Source of the DNA: Halanaerobium congolense
Lineage (GTDB): Bacteria > Bacillota > Halanaerobiia > Halanaerobiales > Halanaerobiaceae
Reading direction: 5' to 3'
DNA: 64,000 nt
Assembly (NCBI RefSeq): GCF_004366375.1
Contig: NZ_SOEF01000007.1
Span: 25,474-89,473 of the forward strand
The notes beneath the pieces were generated by a model. That model did not search any database. It had not been told where the DNA came from and was given only the letters and a program-made list of their open reading frames with translations. This document shows, in pieces, positions 50,637-59,657 of the stretch. The translations under genes were made by a program, and so were the position numbers. Within the stretch, counting starts at the first letter, position 1. Each line of letters begins with the position of its first letter.

Positions 50637-50689
50637 ATTAAATATAAATACTTTCTATCATTAAAGAATTAAAGAAGGGAGATTAGAGA

Positions 50690-53600
50690 ATGTCGAAAAA
50701 ATTTAAGAGAGTTTTAGTGGCCAATCGTGGGGAAATAGCAATTCGAGTAATTAGAGCCTGTAAGGAGTTGGGCATTAGAACTGTAGCAATTTATTCTGAG
50801 GAGGATAGAACTGCCCTCTTTAGAACCAAAGCAGACGAAGCTTATCAGATTGGAAATAATAAAGGACCAATCGAAGCTTATCTGGCAATTGACGAAATTA
50901 TTGATTTAGCTATTAAAAAGGATGTTGATGCAATTCATCCCGGTTATGGATTTTTATCCGAAAATCCAGAGTTTGTTAGACAGTGTGAGGCGGCTGGAAT
51001 AAAGTTTATTGGACCTGATGCAGAAGTAATGGAGAAGTTAGGAGACAAGATTAAGTCTAAGATTTTGGCACAGGAGTTTGGGGTGCCGACTATTCCTGGT
51101 TTAGAAAAGCCGATTAAAAAAGAAGAAGAAATCAAGCAATTTGCTGAAAAACATGGCTATCCCCTAATCCTCAAAGCTGCCGCTGGTGGTGGTGGACGGG
51201 GAATGAGAATAGTTCGCTCTGATGATGAATTAATTGCTCAGTTTAGAGATGCTAAGGAAGAAGCCCGTAAAGCTTTTGGCGTTGACGATATTTTTGTAGA
51301 AAGATATCTTGAAAATCCAAAACACATAGAAGTTCAGATTCTTGGAGATGAACATGGAAATCTTGTCCATTTATTTGAAAGAGACTGCTCAATTCAGAGA
51401 CGTCACCAAAAACTTGTAGAATTTACACCTGCAGTTGCCTTAAGTGATGAGAAAAGACAGGCAATTTTGAAAGATGCTTTAAAATTATGTGAAGGTGCTG
51501 GATATAAAAATGCTGGTACAGTGGAATTTTTAGTTGATAAATATGACAACCATTATTTTATAGAAGTTAACCCCAGAATTCAGGTTGAGCATACTGTCAG
51601 TGAAATGGTTACCGGAATTGATATCGTCCAGAGTCAGGTTTTAGTTGCTGAGGGATATAGACTTGATTCTGAAGAAATAAATATTCCTAATCAGGAATCG
51701 ATTAAAGTTAATGGATATTCTATTCAGTGTAGAGTTACAACTGAGGATCCTGCTAATAATTTTATTCCTGATACCGGACGTTTAGATCATTATCGGACAG
51801 GCTCAGGTTATGGAATCAGACTTGATGGAGGTAACGGCTATACAGGTGCTATAATTAACCCCTATTATGATAGTCTGCTGGTTAAAACTATATCTTGGTC
51901 CAGGACTTTCCCTGATGCAATCAGAAAAGCAATGCGCTCAGTTGAAGAAATGAAAGTCCGTGGTGTTAAAACAAACGCCTCATTTTTAATTAATGTTTTA
52001 AATCACAAAGAATTTCAAAAAGGAACCTGTGATACTGGTTTTATTTCCAATAATCCGGAACTGCTTGATGTTAGACCCGGTTCTGACCAGGAACAGAAGA
52101 TTTTAAGCTATCTTGGTGAGAAAATTGTTAATGAAACAAGAGGTAAAAAACCGAATTTTGACGTGCCTAAAGTACCAGAATTTGAAAAAATTAATGGTCT
52201 GGAGGGTACTAAACAGATCTTAGATCAGGGTGGAGCAGAAGCAGTTGTAGAGTGGATTAAAGACAAGGAAGAAATTCTTCTAACAGATACAACCTATAGA
52301 GATGCTCATCAGTCACTGATGGCAACTAGAATGAGAACAGTTGATATGGAAAAAATTGCGGAAGCAACATCTCATTTAGCTAAAGATTTATTCTCACTTG
52401 AAATGTGGGGAGGAGCAACTTTTGATGTTTCTTATAGATTCTTAAAAGAGTCTCCCTGGGAGAGGATTGAGCGTCTGCGTGAAAAAATACCTAATATTTT
52501 ATTCCAGATGCTTTTAAGAGGTTCAAATGGTGTTGGATATAAAAATTATCCGGATAATGTAATTCGTAATCTGGTAGCAGAAGCTGCGGATGCCGGCATA
52601 GATGTTTTTAGAATTTTTGATTCTCTAAACTGGCTGCCTGCAATGGAAGTTTCTATAGATGAAGTAGTTAAACAGGGTAAGATTGCTGAAGTTTCAATGT
52701 GTTATACCGGTGATATACTGAATGATAAAAGAGATAAATATGATCTTGATTATTATTTAGATTTAGCTAAAGGAATAGAGGCAATGGGTGCACATATTCT
52801 GGGAATTAAAGATATGGCAGGACTTTTAAAGCCATATGCTGCCTATGAACTAATAAAGGCTCTAAAAGCTGAGATATCTATTCCAATTCACTTACACACT
52901 CATGATACTAGTGGTAATGGTGGAGCTACTTTATTAATGGCTGCAGAAGCAGGAGTAGATATTATTGATACTGCCTTTAATACAATGGCAGGTTTGACAA
53001 GTCAGCCACCTCTGAACTCAATTGTGGCAGCTTTAACCAATACTTATCGTGATCCCAAAATTAATATTGAAGATATTCAGAAAATCTCAAATTACTGGGG
53101 TGCTGTAAGACCGGTTTATTCTCAGTTTGAATCTGAGTTAAAGTCTGGTACTGCAGAAATCTATAAATATGAAATACCCGGAGGCCAATATTCTAATTTA
53201 AAACCACAGGTAGAAAGTGTTGGTTTGGGTCACCGTTTCAAAGAATTTAAAGAAATGTATCGTAAAGTTAATTTTATGTTGGGTGATATACCAAAGGTTA
53301 CTCCTTCTTCTAAAATGGTAGGAGATTTAGCAATCTTTATGGTTAAAAATGATTTAACACCTGATAACATCTGTGAAAAAGGCAAAAATATGGCCTTCCC
53401 AGATTCGGTAGAGGCTTACTTCAAAGGAATGCTCGGTCAGCCTCCTGGAGGTTTTCCGGAAGATATACAAAAAATTGTTCTAAAAGGAGAGGAACCAATT
53501 ACTGTCAGACCTGGCACCTTACTTGAGGATTATGATTTTGAGACTGCAGCTGCAGAACTAAAAGAAGAATATGATTTTGAGCCGACTCAAAAGGAACTTT

Positions 53601-54121
53601 TAGCATATGCTTTATATCCCAAAGTATATAAAGATTATTTAGAATACCTTGAAGAATACGGTGATCTTAGTCATATGGGAAGTGATGTTTACTTCCATGC
53701 ACTGCGTGAAGGGGAAACCAGTGAGATTAAAGTTGAAGAAGGTAAAACTTTAATTGTTAAATTACTTGAAATTGCTAAGGTTGATGACCAAGGTTTCCGC
53801 AGACTTGTTTTTGAGGTTAATGGTTTTAGAAGAGAAATCAAAATCTATGACGAAGCAAGTACAGCTAAAGTTGATTCTGCAGTTAAACAAATGGCTGATC
53901 CTAAAAATGAAATGGAAATTGGCGCCAGTCTCCCCGGTAATATAGTAGAAATTTTAATTGAAGAAGGGGAAGAAGTTGAAGAAAATCAGAGTCTGGTGAT
54001 TATGGAAGCTATGAAAATGGAAACAAATATAACTGCCCCTGCAGCTGGAAAAGTTGCAGCGATTCATGCTCAGGCAGGTCAGCAGCTTGAATCAGGTGAA
54101 CTAATCTTAGAATTAGAATAA
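50690..54121 (+). CDS. pyc: Pyruvate carboxylase
   Basis: The biotin enzyme makes oxaloacetate from pyruvate, bicarbonate and ATP. The 1143-residue chain carries all domains in order: biotin carboxylase (RVLVANRGEIAIRVIRAC at the start, AAAGGGGRGMRIV, FIEVNPRIQVEHTV), carboxyltransferase (LLTDTTYRDAHQSLMATRMR, DIFRIFDSLNW-like at mid chain, LHTHDTSGNG), the allosteric linker and biotin carrier with Lys1109 in EAMKMET. It is complete and of normal length. With citrate synthase it forms the entry to 2-oxoglutarate synthesis. GGGAG precedes the ATG, and a terminator follows. Confidence 0.97.
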   Translation: MSKKFKRVLVANRGEIAIRVIRACKELGIRTVAIYSEEDRTALFRTKADEAYQIGNNKGPIEAYLAIDEIIDLAIKKDVDAIHPGYGFLSENPEFVRQCEAAGIKFIGPDAEVMEKLGDKIKSKILAQEFGVPTIPGLEKPIKKEEEIKQFAEKHGYPLILKAAAGGGGRGMRIVRSDDELIAQFRDAKEEARKAFGVDDIFVERYLENPKHIEVQILGDEHGNLVHLFERDCSIQRRHQKLVEFTPAVALSDEKRQAILKDALKLCEGAGYKNAGTVEFLVDKYDNHYFIEVNPRIQVEHTVSEMVTGIDIVQSQVLVAEGYRLDSEEINIPNQESIKVNGYSIQCRVTTEDPANNFIPDTGRLDHYRTGSGYGIRLDGGNGYTGAIINPYYDSLLVKTISWSRTFPDAIRKAMRSVEEMKVRGVKTNASFLINVLNHKEFQKGTCDTGFISNNPELLDVRPGSDQEQKILSYLGEKIVNETRGKKPNFDVPKVPEFEKINGLEGTKQILDQGGAEAVVEWIKDKEEILLTDTTYRDAHQSLMATRMRTVDMEKIAEATSHLAKDLFSLEMWGGATFDVSYRFLKESPWERIERLREKIPNILFQMLLRGSNGVGYKNYPDNVIRNLVAEAADAGIDVFRIFDSLNWLPAMEVSIDEVVKQGKIAEVSMCYTGDILNDKRDKYDLDYYLDLAKGIEAMGAHILGIKDMAGLLKPYAAYELIKALKAEISIPIHLHTHDTSGNGGATLLMAAEAGVDIIDTAFNTMAGLTSQPPLNSIVAALTNTYRDPKINIEDIQKISNYWGAVRPVYSQFESELKSGTAEIYKYEIPGGQYSNLKPQVESVGLGHRFKEFKEMYRKVNFMLGDIPKVTPSSKMVGDLAIFMVKNDLTPDNICEKGKNMAFPDSVEAYFKGMLGQPPGGFPEDIQKIVLKGEEPITVRPGTLLEDYDFETAAAELKEEYDFEPTQKELLAYALYPKVYKDYLEYLEEYGDLSHMGSDVYFHALREGETSEIKVEEGKTLIVKLLEIAKVDDQGFRRLVFEVNGFRREIKIYDEASTAKVDSAVKQMADPKNEMEIGASLPGNIVEILIEEGEEVEENQSLVIMEAMKMETNITAPAAGKVAAIHAQAGQQLESGELILELE

Positions 54122-54134
54122 TCTGATCTTGAAT

Positions 54135-54180
54135 ACCCGTTTGTAGTCTCAATCTTAAAGAGCGTACAGACGGGTTTTTT
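54135..54180 (+). terminator. Terminator of pyc
   Basis: ACCCGTTTGTA (54135-54145) pairs with TACAGACGGGT (54165-54175), with one G-T pair, then six T in all. Confidence 0.85.
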
Positions 54181-54274
54181 ATTTAAAATTTACTACTTTT
54201 TTAATTTACATTATTATGTTAAAATAGGGTTAGAAGAAGTTAAGCAATATTTTATAAACTAAATAAAAGAAGGA

Positions 54275-54318
54275 AAGGGGGAAGAGATATTATCTAATTA
54301 GATAATCATCTCAAATTT
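54275..54318 (+). promoter_or_regulatory. Hairpin between Shine-Dalgarno and start codon
   Basis: AAAGGGGG ends at 54281. GAGATATTATCT (54284-54295) then pairs with AGATAAT-c-ATCTC (54300-54312), a 12-bp stem with an AATT loop and one bulged C. Six bases later comes the ATG at 54319. With the stem folded, the distance from SD to ATG is 8 nt; unfolded it is 37 nt. Confidence 0.6.
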
Positions 54319-54678
54319 ATGTATCACAAAAAAACCAGTCTCGGTCTGGATGAAAATATTGAGTCAATTTTAACCTATGCAGGTATTTGGGTCACAGGTT
54401 TGATTTTTCTATTTATTGAAAAGGAAAATAATCATGTCCGTTTTCATGCTATGCAGTCTTTAATCACCTTTTTTTCCTTGTTTATTGCATCTTCTTTAAT
54501 TTTAGTAATCCCTGTAATTGGAGTTATGATTTCTTCTTTAATAACCTTTATTGGAACAGTTCTCTGGTTTTTATTAATGTATAAAGCCTATAATGGAGAG
54601 ATATTTAAACTGCCTTTTATAGGTAATTTAGCAGAGGAATTAACTTTTGGTGAAAGTTTTGAAGAAAAAAATAAATAA
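54319..54678 (+). CDS. DUF4870 membrane protein
   Basis: The 119-residue protein has three transmembrane segments and DUF4870/Tic20-like landmarks: SILTYAGIWVTGLIFLFIEK, NHVRFHAMQSLITFF and LLMYKAYNGEIFKLPFIG. The function is unknown. There is no Shine-Dalgarno sequence in the normal place, but a strong one lies 37 bases upstream, beyond a hairpin. A stop codon upstream (TAA at 54295-54297) and the lack of another start codon rule out a longer protein. Confidence 0.8.
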   Translation: MYHKKTSLGLDENIESILTYAGIWVTGLIFLFIEKENNHVRFHAMQSLITFFSLFIASSLILVIPVIGVMISSLITFIGTVLWFLLMYKAYNGEIFKLPFIGNLAEELTFGESFEEKNK

Positions 54679-54710
54679 GAAAAAATTAATATGGACATTT
54701 TTTCTTATTT
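54673..54710 (+). terminator. Terminator of the DUF4870 gene
   Basis: AAATAAGAAAAAAT (54673-54686) pairs perfectly with ATTTTTTCTTATTT (54697-54710). Confidence 0.65.
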
Positions 54711-54733
54711 ATCAACATTATATAATACCAGGA
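54703..54733. repeat. 31-nt repeat, copy 2
   Basis: Matches 23591-23621 with one mismatch, and again overlaps the 3' arm of a terminator. Confidence 0.75.
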
Positions 54734-54766
54734 CAAATTTAACATTTATCAGAGTCTAAAATAAAA

Positions 54767-54794
54767 GCCTGTAGAGAATTTAATTTCTACAGGC
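54767..54794 (+). terminator. Hairpin of the terminator type
   Basis: GCCTGTAGA (54767-54775) pairs with TCTACAGGC (54786-54794), followed by TGCTTTAATTTTATTT. It comes 60 bases after another terminator, with no gene between. Confidence 0.6.
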
Positions 54795-54907
54795 TGCTTT
54801 AATTTTATTTAAAAATATAAATTTACAGGATTTAGTTTATTTATATAGAAATATAAATAGTGAGTAAAAAATAAAGGGAATAAAAAATAAAGAAAAAGGG
54901 GAATAAG

Positions 54908-55375
54908 ATGCTTAAACCGTCTAAAAAGTTTGTTTATTTTACAATACGCTTTATTCTAGTTCATATCTTAGTTTATATTTTCATAGGGGTTATCTTTAAA
55001 AATTTTGAAAATTATGTTGGGACATTGATTAATGTAGATACTTATTATGATTTTAAAGCATCAGAGCCTGCCCTTTTTAGGATAGCATCAGTTTTTCAAA
55101 TTTTTAGAGGTGCCTTTTTCGCTTTCATTTTATATCCTTTTTATGACACTATTATTAAAAGTGAATATGCCTGGCAAAAATTATTTTTTATAATCTGGGG
55201 TTTTTCTTTTATCGGAGCAGCGGCTCCAATTCCAGGCTCAATTGAGGGTTTAATTTATACTAACACCACTTTAGTAGAACATGCAATTGCATTTATTAAA
55301 TATACAGTTGAAATTTCTGTTTTCAGCTGGTTTTTTGTTAAATGGGAAAATAGGACTGAAAGAGATTACAGCTAA
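54908..55375 (+). CDS. Integral membrane protein
   Basis: The 155-residue protein has four hydrophobic segments (FVYFTIRFILVHILVYIFI, FQIFRGAFFAFILYPFYD, FFIIWGFSFIGAAAPIPGS, AFIKYTVEISVFSWFFV). No family is recognised. AAAGGGG lies before the ATG. The YhaO-like gene begins 14 bases after the stop, so it is probably the first gene of that operon. Confidence 0.65.
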   Translation: MLKPSKKFVYFTIRFILVHILVYIFIGVIFKNFENYVGTLINVDTYYDFKASEPALFRIASVFQIFRGAFFAFILYPFYDTIIKSEYAWQKLFFIIWGFSFIGAAAPIPGSIEGLIYTNTTLVEHAIAFIKYTVEISVFSWFFVKWENRTERDYS

Positions 55376-55389
55376 TTTTGGAGGCAATT

Positions 55390-56709
55390 ATGGCAAATGC
55401 TATCAAATTTATTCATACAGCAGATATACATTTAGGTAAAAAATTAAGCTGTAATACTACAGCTGATATGAAGGTAAATAAACTTTTATTTAATGCTACT
55501 GAGCAGGCTTTTAAAAATTTAGTTGAACTGGCAGTTGAGGAAAAAGTTGATTTTATTTTAATTGCGGGTGACCTTTATGATCGAAAAGCTAGATCAATTA
55601 AATCTAGCCGCTTCTTTTCAGAACAGGCTGAATTTTTAAATAAAAAGGGTATTACAATATATATTATATCAGGCAACCATGACCCTGCAGGAGTAGAAAA
55701 TGAAGTTTTTGAGCTTCCTGAAAATGTAAAATATTTTTCTAGTGAAAATGTAGAAACCCTAAAATTTAAAAAAGACGGTAAATTAGCAGCTAGAATTTTA
55801 GGCCAGTCTTACAGACAAAAATTTGAGAATAGAACAATGTATAATTATTATACGGTTCCCGATAATTCCGTTTTTAATATTTCTTTACTTCATACTGCCT
55901 TAAATAAGGATAATAATCGTTATGTACCAGTAAATAAAAGTGAACTCTTAACTAAAAGCGAAATTCATTACTGGGCTTTGGGCCATATTCATCAATATCA
56001 AAAACTTAATCACAAACCTTCGATAAATTTTTCTGGTACTCTGCAGGCTCACAATATTAGTGAAGAGGGTAATAAAGGGGCACTTTTAGTAGAAGTAGAT
56101 TCTAATTTAAAGGTTAAAGAAAATTTTATTCCGCTGGCACCTGTCGTTTTTAATGAAATTGTAATCAATCTAGATCAATACGATGAGCTTGATAATCTGA
56201 CTGAGCTTAAGCAGCTGATAAACAGCCGCCTAGAAAATTATAATAAAAATATTAGATTCGAAAACAAATCAAAAAAATTTAAACTTAAGGTGCTTGTACT
56301 TCGTTTAAATATCAAAGGTAGAACTGAACTTCATCAGTATGTAGAAGCCAATAGAGACGAACTTGAAGAAACACTTTTAAAGGATCTCAGAAGTAGATTT
56401 AGAGTAGAAAGTCCGACTATCTGGCTGCATTCTATAGTCTTAAGAACCGCTGCTCCTATAAAAAATTTAGAAGCACTTAAAAAAGGCAGTGAGCTTTACC
56501 AAAATATTGATCAGTTAATAAATGATATTTTAGCTGATTCAGAACTAAAACGAGAGTTAATAGCTGAATGGGGACAGATTTGGCAGGGAGATCAGAATCC
56601 TGAAGATAGAGAAAATCATAAATTTTTTGCTGATAAAAAAACACTGGCAGATATCTTAGAGGAATCGGAAAAAATTATTATATCTGAGTTACTAGAAGGC
56701 GGAGATTAA
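55390..56709 (+). CDS. yhaO: YhaO-like metallophosphoesterase (SbcD family)
   Basis: The 439-residue protein has the Mre11/SbcD nuclease motifs HTADIHLG, AGDLYDRKA, SGNHDPAG and LGHIHQYQKL, then the C-terminal part with NFSGTLQAHNISEEG typical of YhaO. It pairs with the SMC-like ATPase encoded directly downstream. The ATG at 55390 follows GGAGG (55380-55384); the TTG at 55378 is rejected. It is the second SbcD-type gene in the window and is clearly diverged from the first. Confidence 0.87.
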   Translation: MANAIKFIHTADIHLGKKLSCNTTADMKVNKLLFNATEQAFKNLVELAVEEKVDFILIAGDLYDRKARSIKSSRFFSEQAEFLNKKGITIYIISGNHDPAGVENEVFELPENVKYFSSENVETLKFKKDGKLAARILGQSYRQKFENRTMYNYYTVPDNSVFNISLLHTALNKDNNRYVPVNKSELLTKSEIHYWALGHIHQYQKLNHKPSINFSGTLQAHNISEEGNKGALLVEVDSNLKVKENFIPLAPVVFNEIVINLDQYDELDNLTELKQLINSRLENYNKNIRFENKSKKFKLKVLVLRLNIKGRTELHQYVEANRDELEETLLKDLRSRFRVESPTIWLHSIVLRTAAPIKNLEALKKGSELYQNIDQLINDILADSELKRELIAEWGQIWQGDQNPEDRENHKFFADKKTLADILEESEKIIISELLEGGD

Positions 56710-59583
56710 ATGTTTTATAAAAATATTTATATTCGTGATTTTGGAATATTTAGTAATCAAAATTTAAAAGATATTTCTAAGAAGCTGGTTGTTATTGGAG
56801 GTCATAATAGAGCCGGAAAGAGCAGCTTTTTAAAGCTGCTGCGTCATCTGCCTTTTGGTTTACCTCAGGATAGTTCAATACCTCCTGCTAGTAACCAATA
56901 TTATATTGAAGCTGAGATGAAACGGGAATCTAAAAGTTACAACTTATTTTTAGAAGGTTATGCCGCCCCCAAAATTTTAGATGAAAAACAAAATAAAATT
57001 AAAGCAGCAGAAATTTTTAATTATTTAGATCAGCTTAGCTATCAGCAGCTTTTTACAATTAGTCTGGATGAACTACAGCAATTATCTAAAATTACTAAAG
57101 GAAAAAAGAAAGAAAAACGCTTATTTTCTATTTTGCTGGGAGCTGGTCTATCCGAATTAGTTAAAGTTCCGGAATTAGCAGATAAATATTATAACTATGC
57201 TAAAAATATAGGGGGTACTTTAGGTGACCCTTCAGTTGCCTCATTTAAGCCCTATTTTAACGAGATTCAAGAGGCTGAAGCATTAAGAGATCAAGCATTA
57301 TTAGAAATTAAAGAATTTAATCTTAAAAAAGAAAAGTTAAATACAGCAAAGCAGAATTTAGAAGCAATAAATCAAAAAATTATTGGATTTGAGAATGAGA
57401 TTTTTTTACTTGATCTGCTCAAAAATAATTATTCTATTCTTGAAAAAATAGAAAATTTACAGGTCAAACTGGAGCAATCATCAGTTCAGGATCAGGACTG
57501 TAATAATTATTTCGAACTTGATCAAATTGTCAATTATCAGCAAAATTTTGATAAAATAAAAAAAGAACTTAAATCTAAAAGAAATGATTTAAATAAGTCA
57601 GTAAAAAGCAGTTATTCAAAAAAATTCTTAGAATTTATTAAAAACAATAAAAACCAGATAAATAATCAGCAGCAAAAGATAGATTTGCTTAATGAAAAAA
57701 TAAAAAATTTTAGAACTCAAAAAATGAAAATAACTAATGAATACCAGACTTTAATTTTAGAATTAGAAAATCTAAATTCTAACTGGCAGCAGCCTTTGAA
57801 AAAATTAGAGACAATAAATTTAGATTTAATTGAAGCAGAAAAGTTTAATAATTATTTAAACAAAAATGAAACATTAAAAGCGGAGGTCAAAAGTATAACA
57901 ACAGAAATTGATAAATTAGGAAATGAAATCAAAAACATCGAAGCTGATATCAGCGCTTTTGACTATAAAACACCAAATTCAATTTTGAAAACTACTTATT
58001 CTATTTTAATTTTATCATTTTTTGTTTTGAGCAGCTCTTTCTTTATCGATTACAATCAAATTAAATATTTTGCTCTACTAATTGCCGGGGCCGCCTTTAT
58101 TTACTATAGTTCTAATTATAAAAGTTCTAAATTAGAAAAAGAAAAAGCTGATAAATTAGAAAAGGAGCTCAGCCAAAAGAATGATAAATTAAATTTATAT
58201 AGAAAAGATCTGACCCGAAAAAATAAAAATTTAAAAAAAGTTCAAAATAATTTAAGTGATTTTTCTAACCTCCTGGGACTGGAAAATATTGAAGTTAATG
58301 GGAATTTAAGTTATTTAAAATCCTATTTTTTAGAAATCAAAGCTAAAAAAAGAAGATATAAAAAGCTAAAAATAGAGGAAGAAGAGAAATCTAAGCTCAA
58401 AGATGAAATATTACTTGATTTAAAAAATATATATGATTTAATTAAAGAAACAGCTAATTACTATAATGACCAATTTATGCTGAGTTCTGTCCTAGAAACT
58501 AAAACTTCTGATTTAATTTCTAAATCACAATTTTTATTTAAAGAGTTGAATAAATTATCTGAGATGAAGGAACTTGCTGAAAAATATTTAGACAAAAAAA
58601 GAGAATTTGAGCTTTTACAAAATCAGATTTATGAATTCCTAGGTGATTTTGAAAGAGAAAATAAATTAGAATTAAGATTAGAATCTTATCGAAAAAAGGC
58701 AGAGGCAGCTGCTGAATATAAAAAAAATAAAAAGAATTATGACAGTCAAAAATCTCAAATAAAACATATTTTAGCAGCTTCAGATAAAACTAAAAAAATT
58801 TTAAATCAAAAGGATTCTGATAAAAATTATTATCAGCTTTTTCTAAAATTATATCGCGATTTCTCTTCCCTAAATGCAGTTGAATCAGAAAAGAAGTCTT
58901 ATGAAGAACTGCTGTTTTCATCAAAAAAGAAAAAGAATAAGCTAGAAGAAAAAATAATTACTCTTAAAAATAAAATTGAAGAGCTTGCAAGTTCTTCAAA
59001 AATTGAAAATGCTCAAATTAAGATTGATCAGGCTCAAAACAATTTAGAAAAAAGAGCCCAGAGGTATGCTGTAAATAAGAGTGTTTATTTTATTTTAAAG
59101 AAATTAAGGGAAAGAATGGTAGAAAAAGCCGAAAAAGAATTACTGAAACCAGCCTCTAATATTTTGGCTGAAATTACTGATAATTATTATAATAAATTAG
59201 AAACTGGATCTGATTTGGAAGCTTCAGAGTTTCAGGCAGTTACTAAATCTGGAAAAAAATTCAACAGTGGAGAACAGTTAAGTCAGGGCAGTCTGGAACA
59301 GCTGTTTCTAGCTGTCAGAATCAGCAGAATTAAAGAAATCAAACCACCTTTACCACTTATACTAGATGATTCATTAGTTAATTTTGACAGTAAGCATTTA
59401 TATAACACAGCTGAAATAATTTCTAATTTATCAAACAACCATCAAATTTTTATTTTAAGCTGTCACCCTCATTTAGTTAAATATATAAGTGAAATATCTA
59501 ATTCTGCTCAATACTGGAAGTTAGAAGTTGGTAATTTTGAATTAAGCAGCAGTCAAAAACTAATTTCTCATTTAAGTCTTTAA
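56710..59583 (+). CDS. yhaN: YhaN-like SMC-type ATPase with internal membrane hairpin
   Basis: The 957-residue ATPase has Walker A GHNRAGKSS (31-39), the AAA_27 landmarks (FTISLDELQQLSKITKGKK), long coiled coils, a signature-like LSQGSLEQLFLAVRI and Walker B LPLILDDSLVNFD. Near residues 424-465 two hydrophobic segments (ILILSFFVLSSSFFIDY, IKYFALLIAGAAFIYYS) interrupt the coiled coil, as in Bacillus YhaN, and should anchor it in the membrane. The zinc hook of Rad50 is absent. The start follows the yhaO stop directly. Confidence 0.85.
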   Translation: MFYKNIYIRDFGIFSNQNLKDISKKLVVIGGHNRAGKSSFLKLLRHLPFGLPQDSSIPPASNQYYIEAEMKRESKSYNLFLEGYAAPKILDEKQNKIKAAEIFNYLDQLSYQQLFTISLDELQQLSKITKGKKKEKRLFSILLGAGLSELVKVPELADKYYNYAKNIGGTLGDPSVASFKPYFNEIQEAEALRDQALLEIKEFNLKKEKLNTAKQNLEAINQKIIGFENEIFLLDLLKNNYSILEKIENLQVKLEQSSVQDQDCNNYFELDQIVNYQQNFDKIKKELKSKRNDLNKSVKSSYSKKFLEFIKNNKNQINNQQQKIDLLNEKIKNFRTQKMKITNEYQTLILELENLNSNWQQPLKKLETINLDLIEAEKFNNYLNKNETLKAEVKSITTEIDKLGNEIKNIEADISAFDYKTPNSILKTTYSILILSFFVLSSSFFIDYNQIKYFALLIAGAAFIYYSSNYKSSKLEKEKADKLEKELSQKNDKLNLYRKDLTRKNKNLKKVQNNLSDFSNLLGLENIEVNGNLSYLKSYFLEIKAKKRRYKKLKIEEEEKSKLKDEILLDLKNIYDLIKETANYYNDQFMLSSVLETKTSDLISKSQFLFKELNKLSEMKELAEKYLDKKREFELLQNQIYEFLGDFERENKLELRLESYRKKAEAAAEYKKNKKNYDSQKSQIKHILAASDKTKKILNQKDSDKNYYQLFLKLYRDFSSLNAVESEKKSYEELLFSSKKKKNKLEEKIITLKNKIEELASSSKIENAQIKIDQAQNNLEKRAQRYAVNKSVYFILKKLRERMVEKAEKELLKPASNILAEITDNYYNKLETGSDLEASEFQAVTKSGKKFNSGEQLSQGSLEQLFLAVRISRIKEIKPPLPLILDDSLVNFDSKHLYNTAEIISNLSNNHQIFILSCHPHLVKYISEISNSAQYWKLEVGNFELSSSQKLISHLSL

Positions 59584-59657
59584 ACAGTTGTTTAAAAAAC
59601 TATAATAATACTTTGCAGTTTAAATGCTGATAAATAATATTAGAAAGAGGTGATCAG

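Noticed and set aside
59584..59657. Magnesium riboswitch before mgtE
   Set aside because: The gap between yhaN and mgtE is only 74 bases, too short for an M-box.
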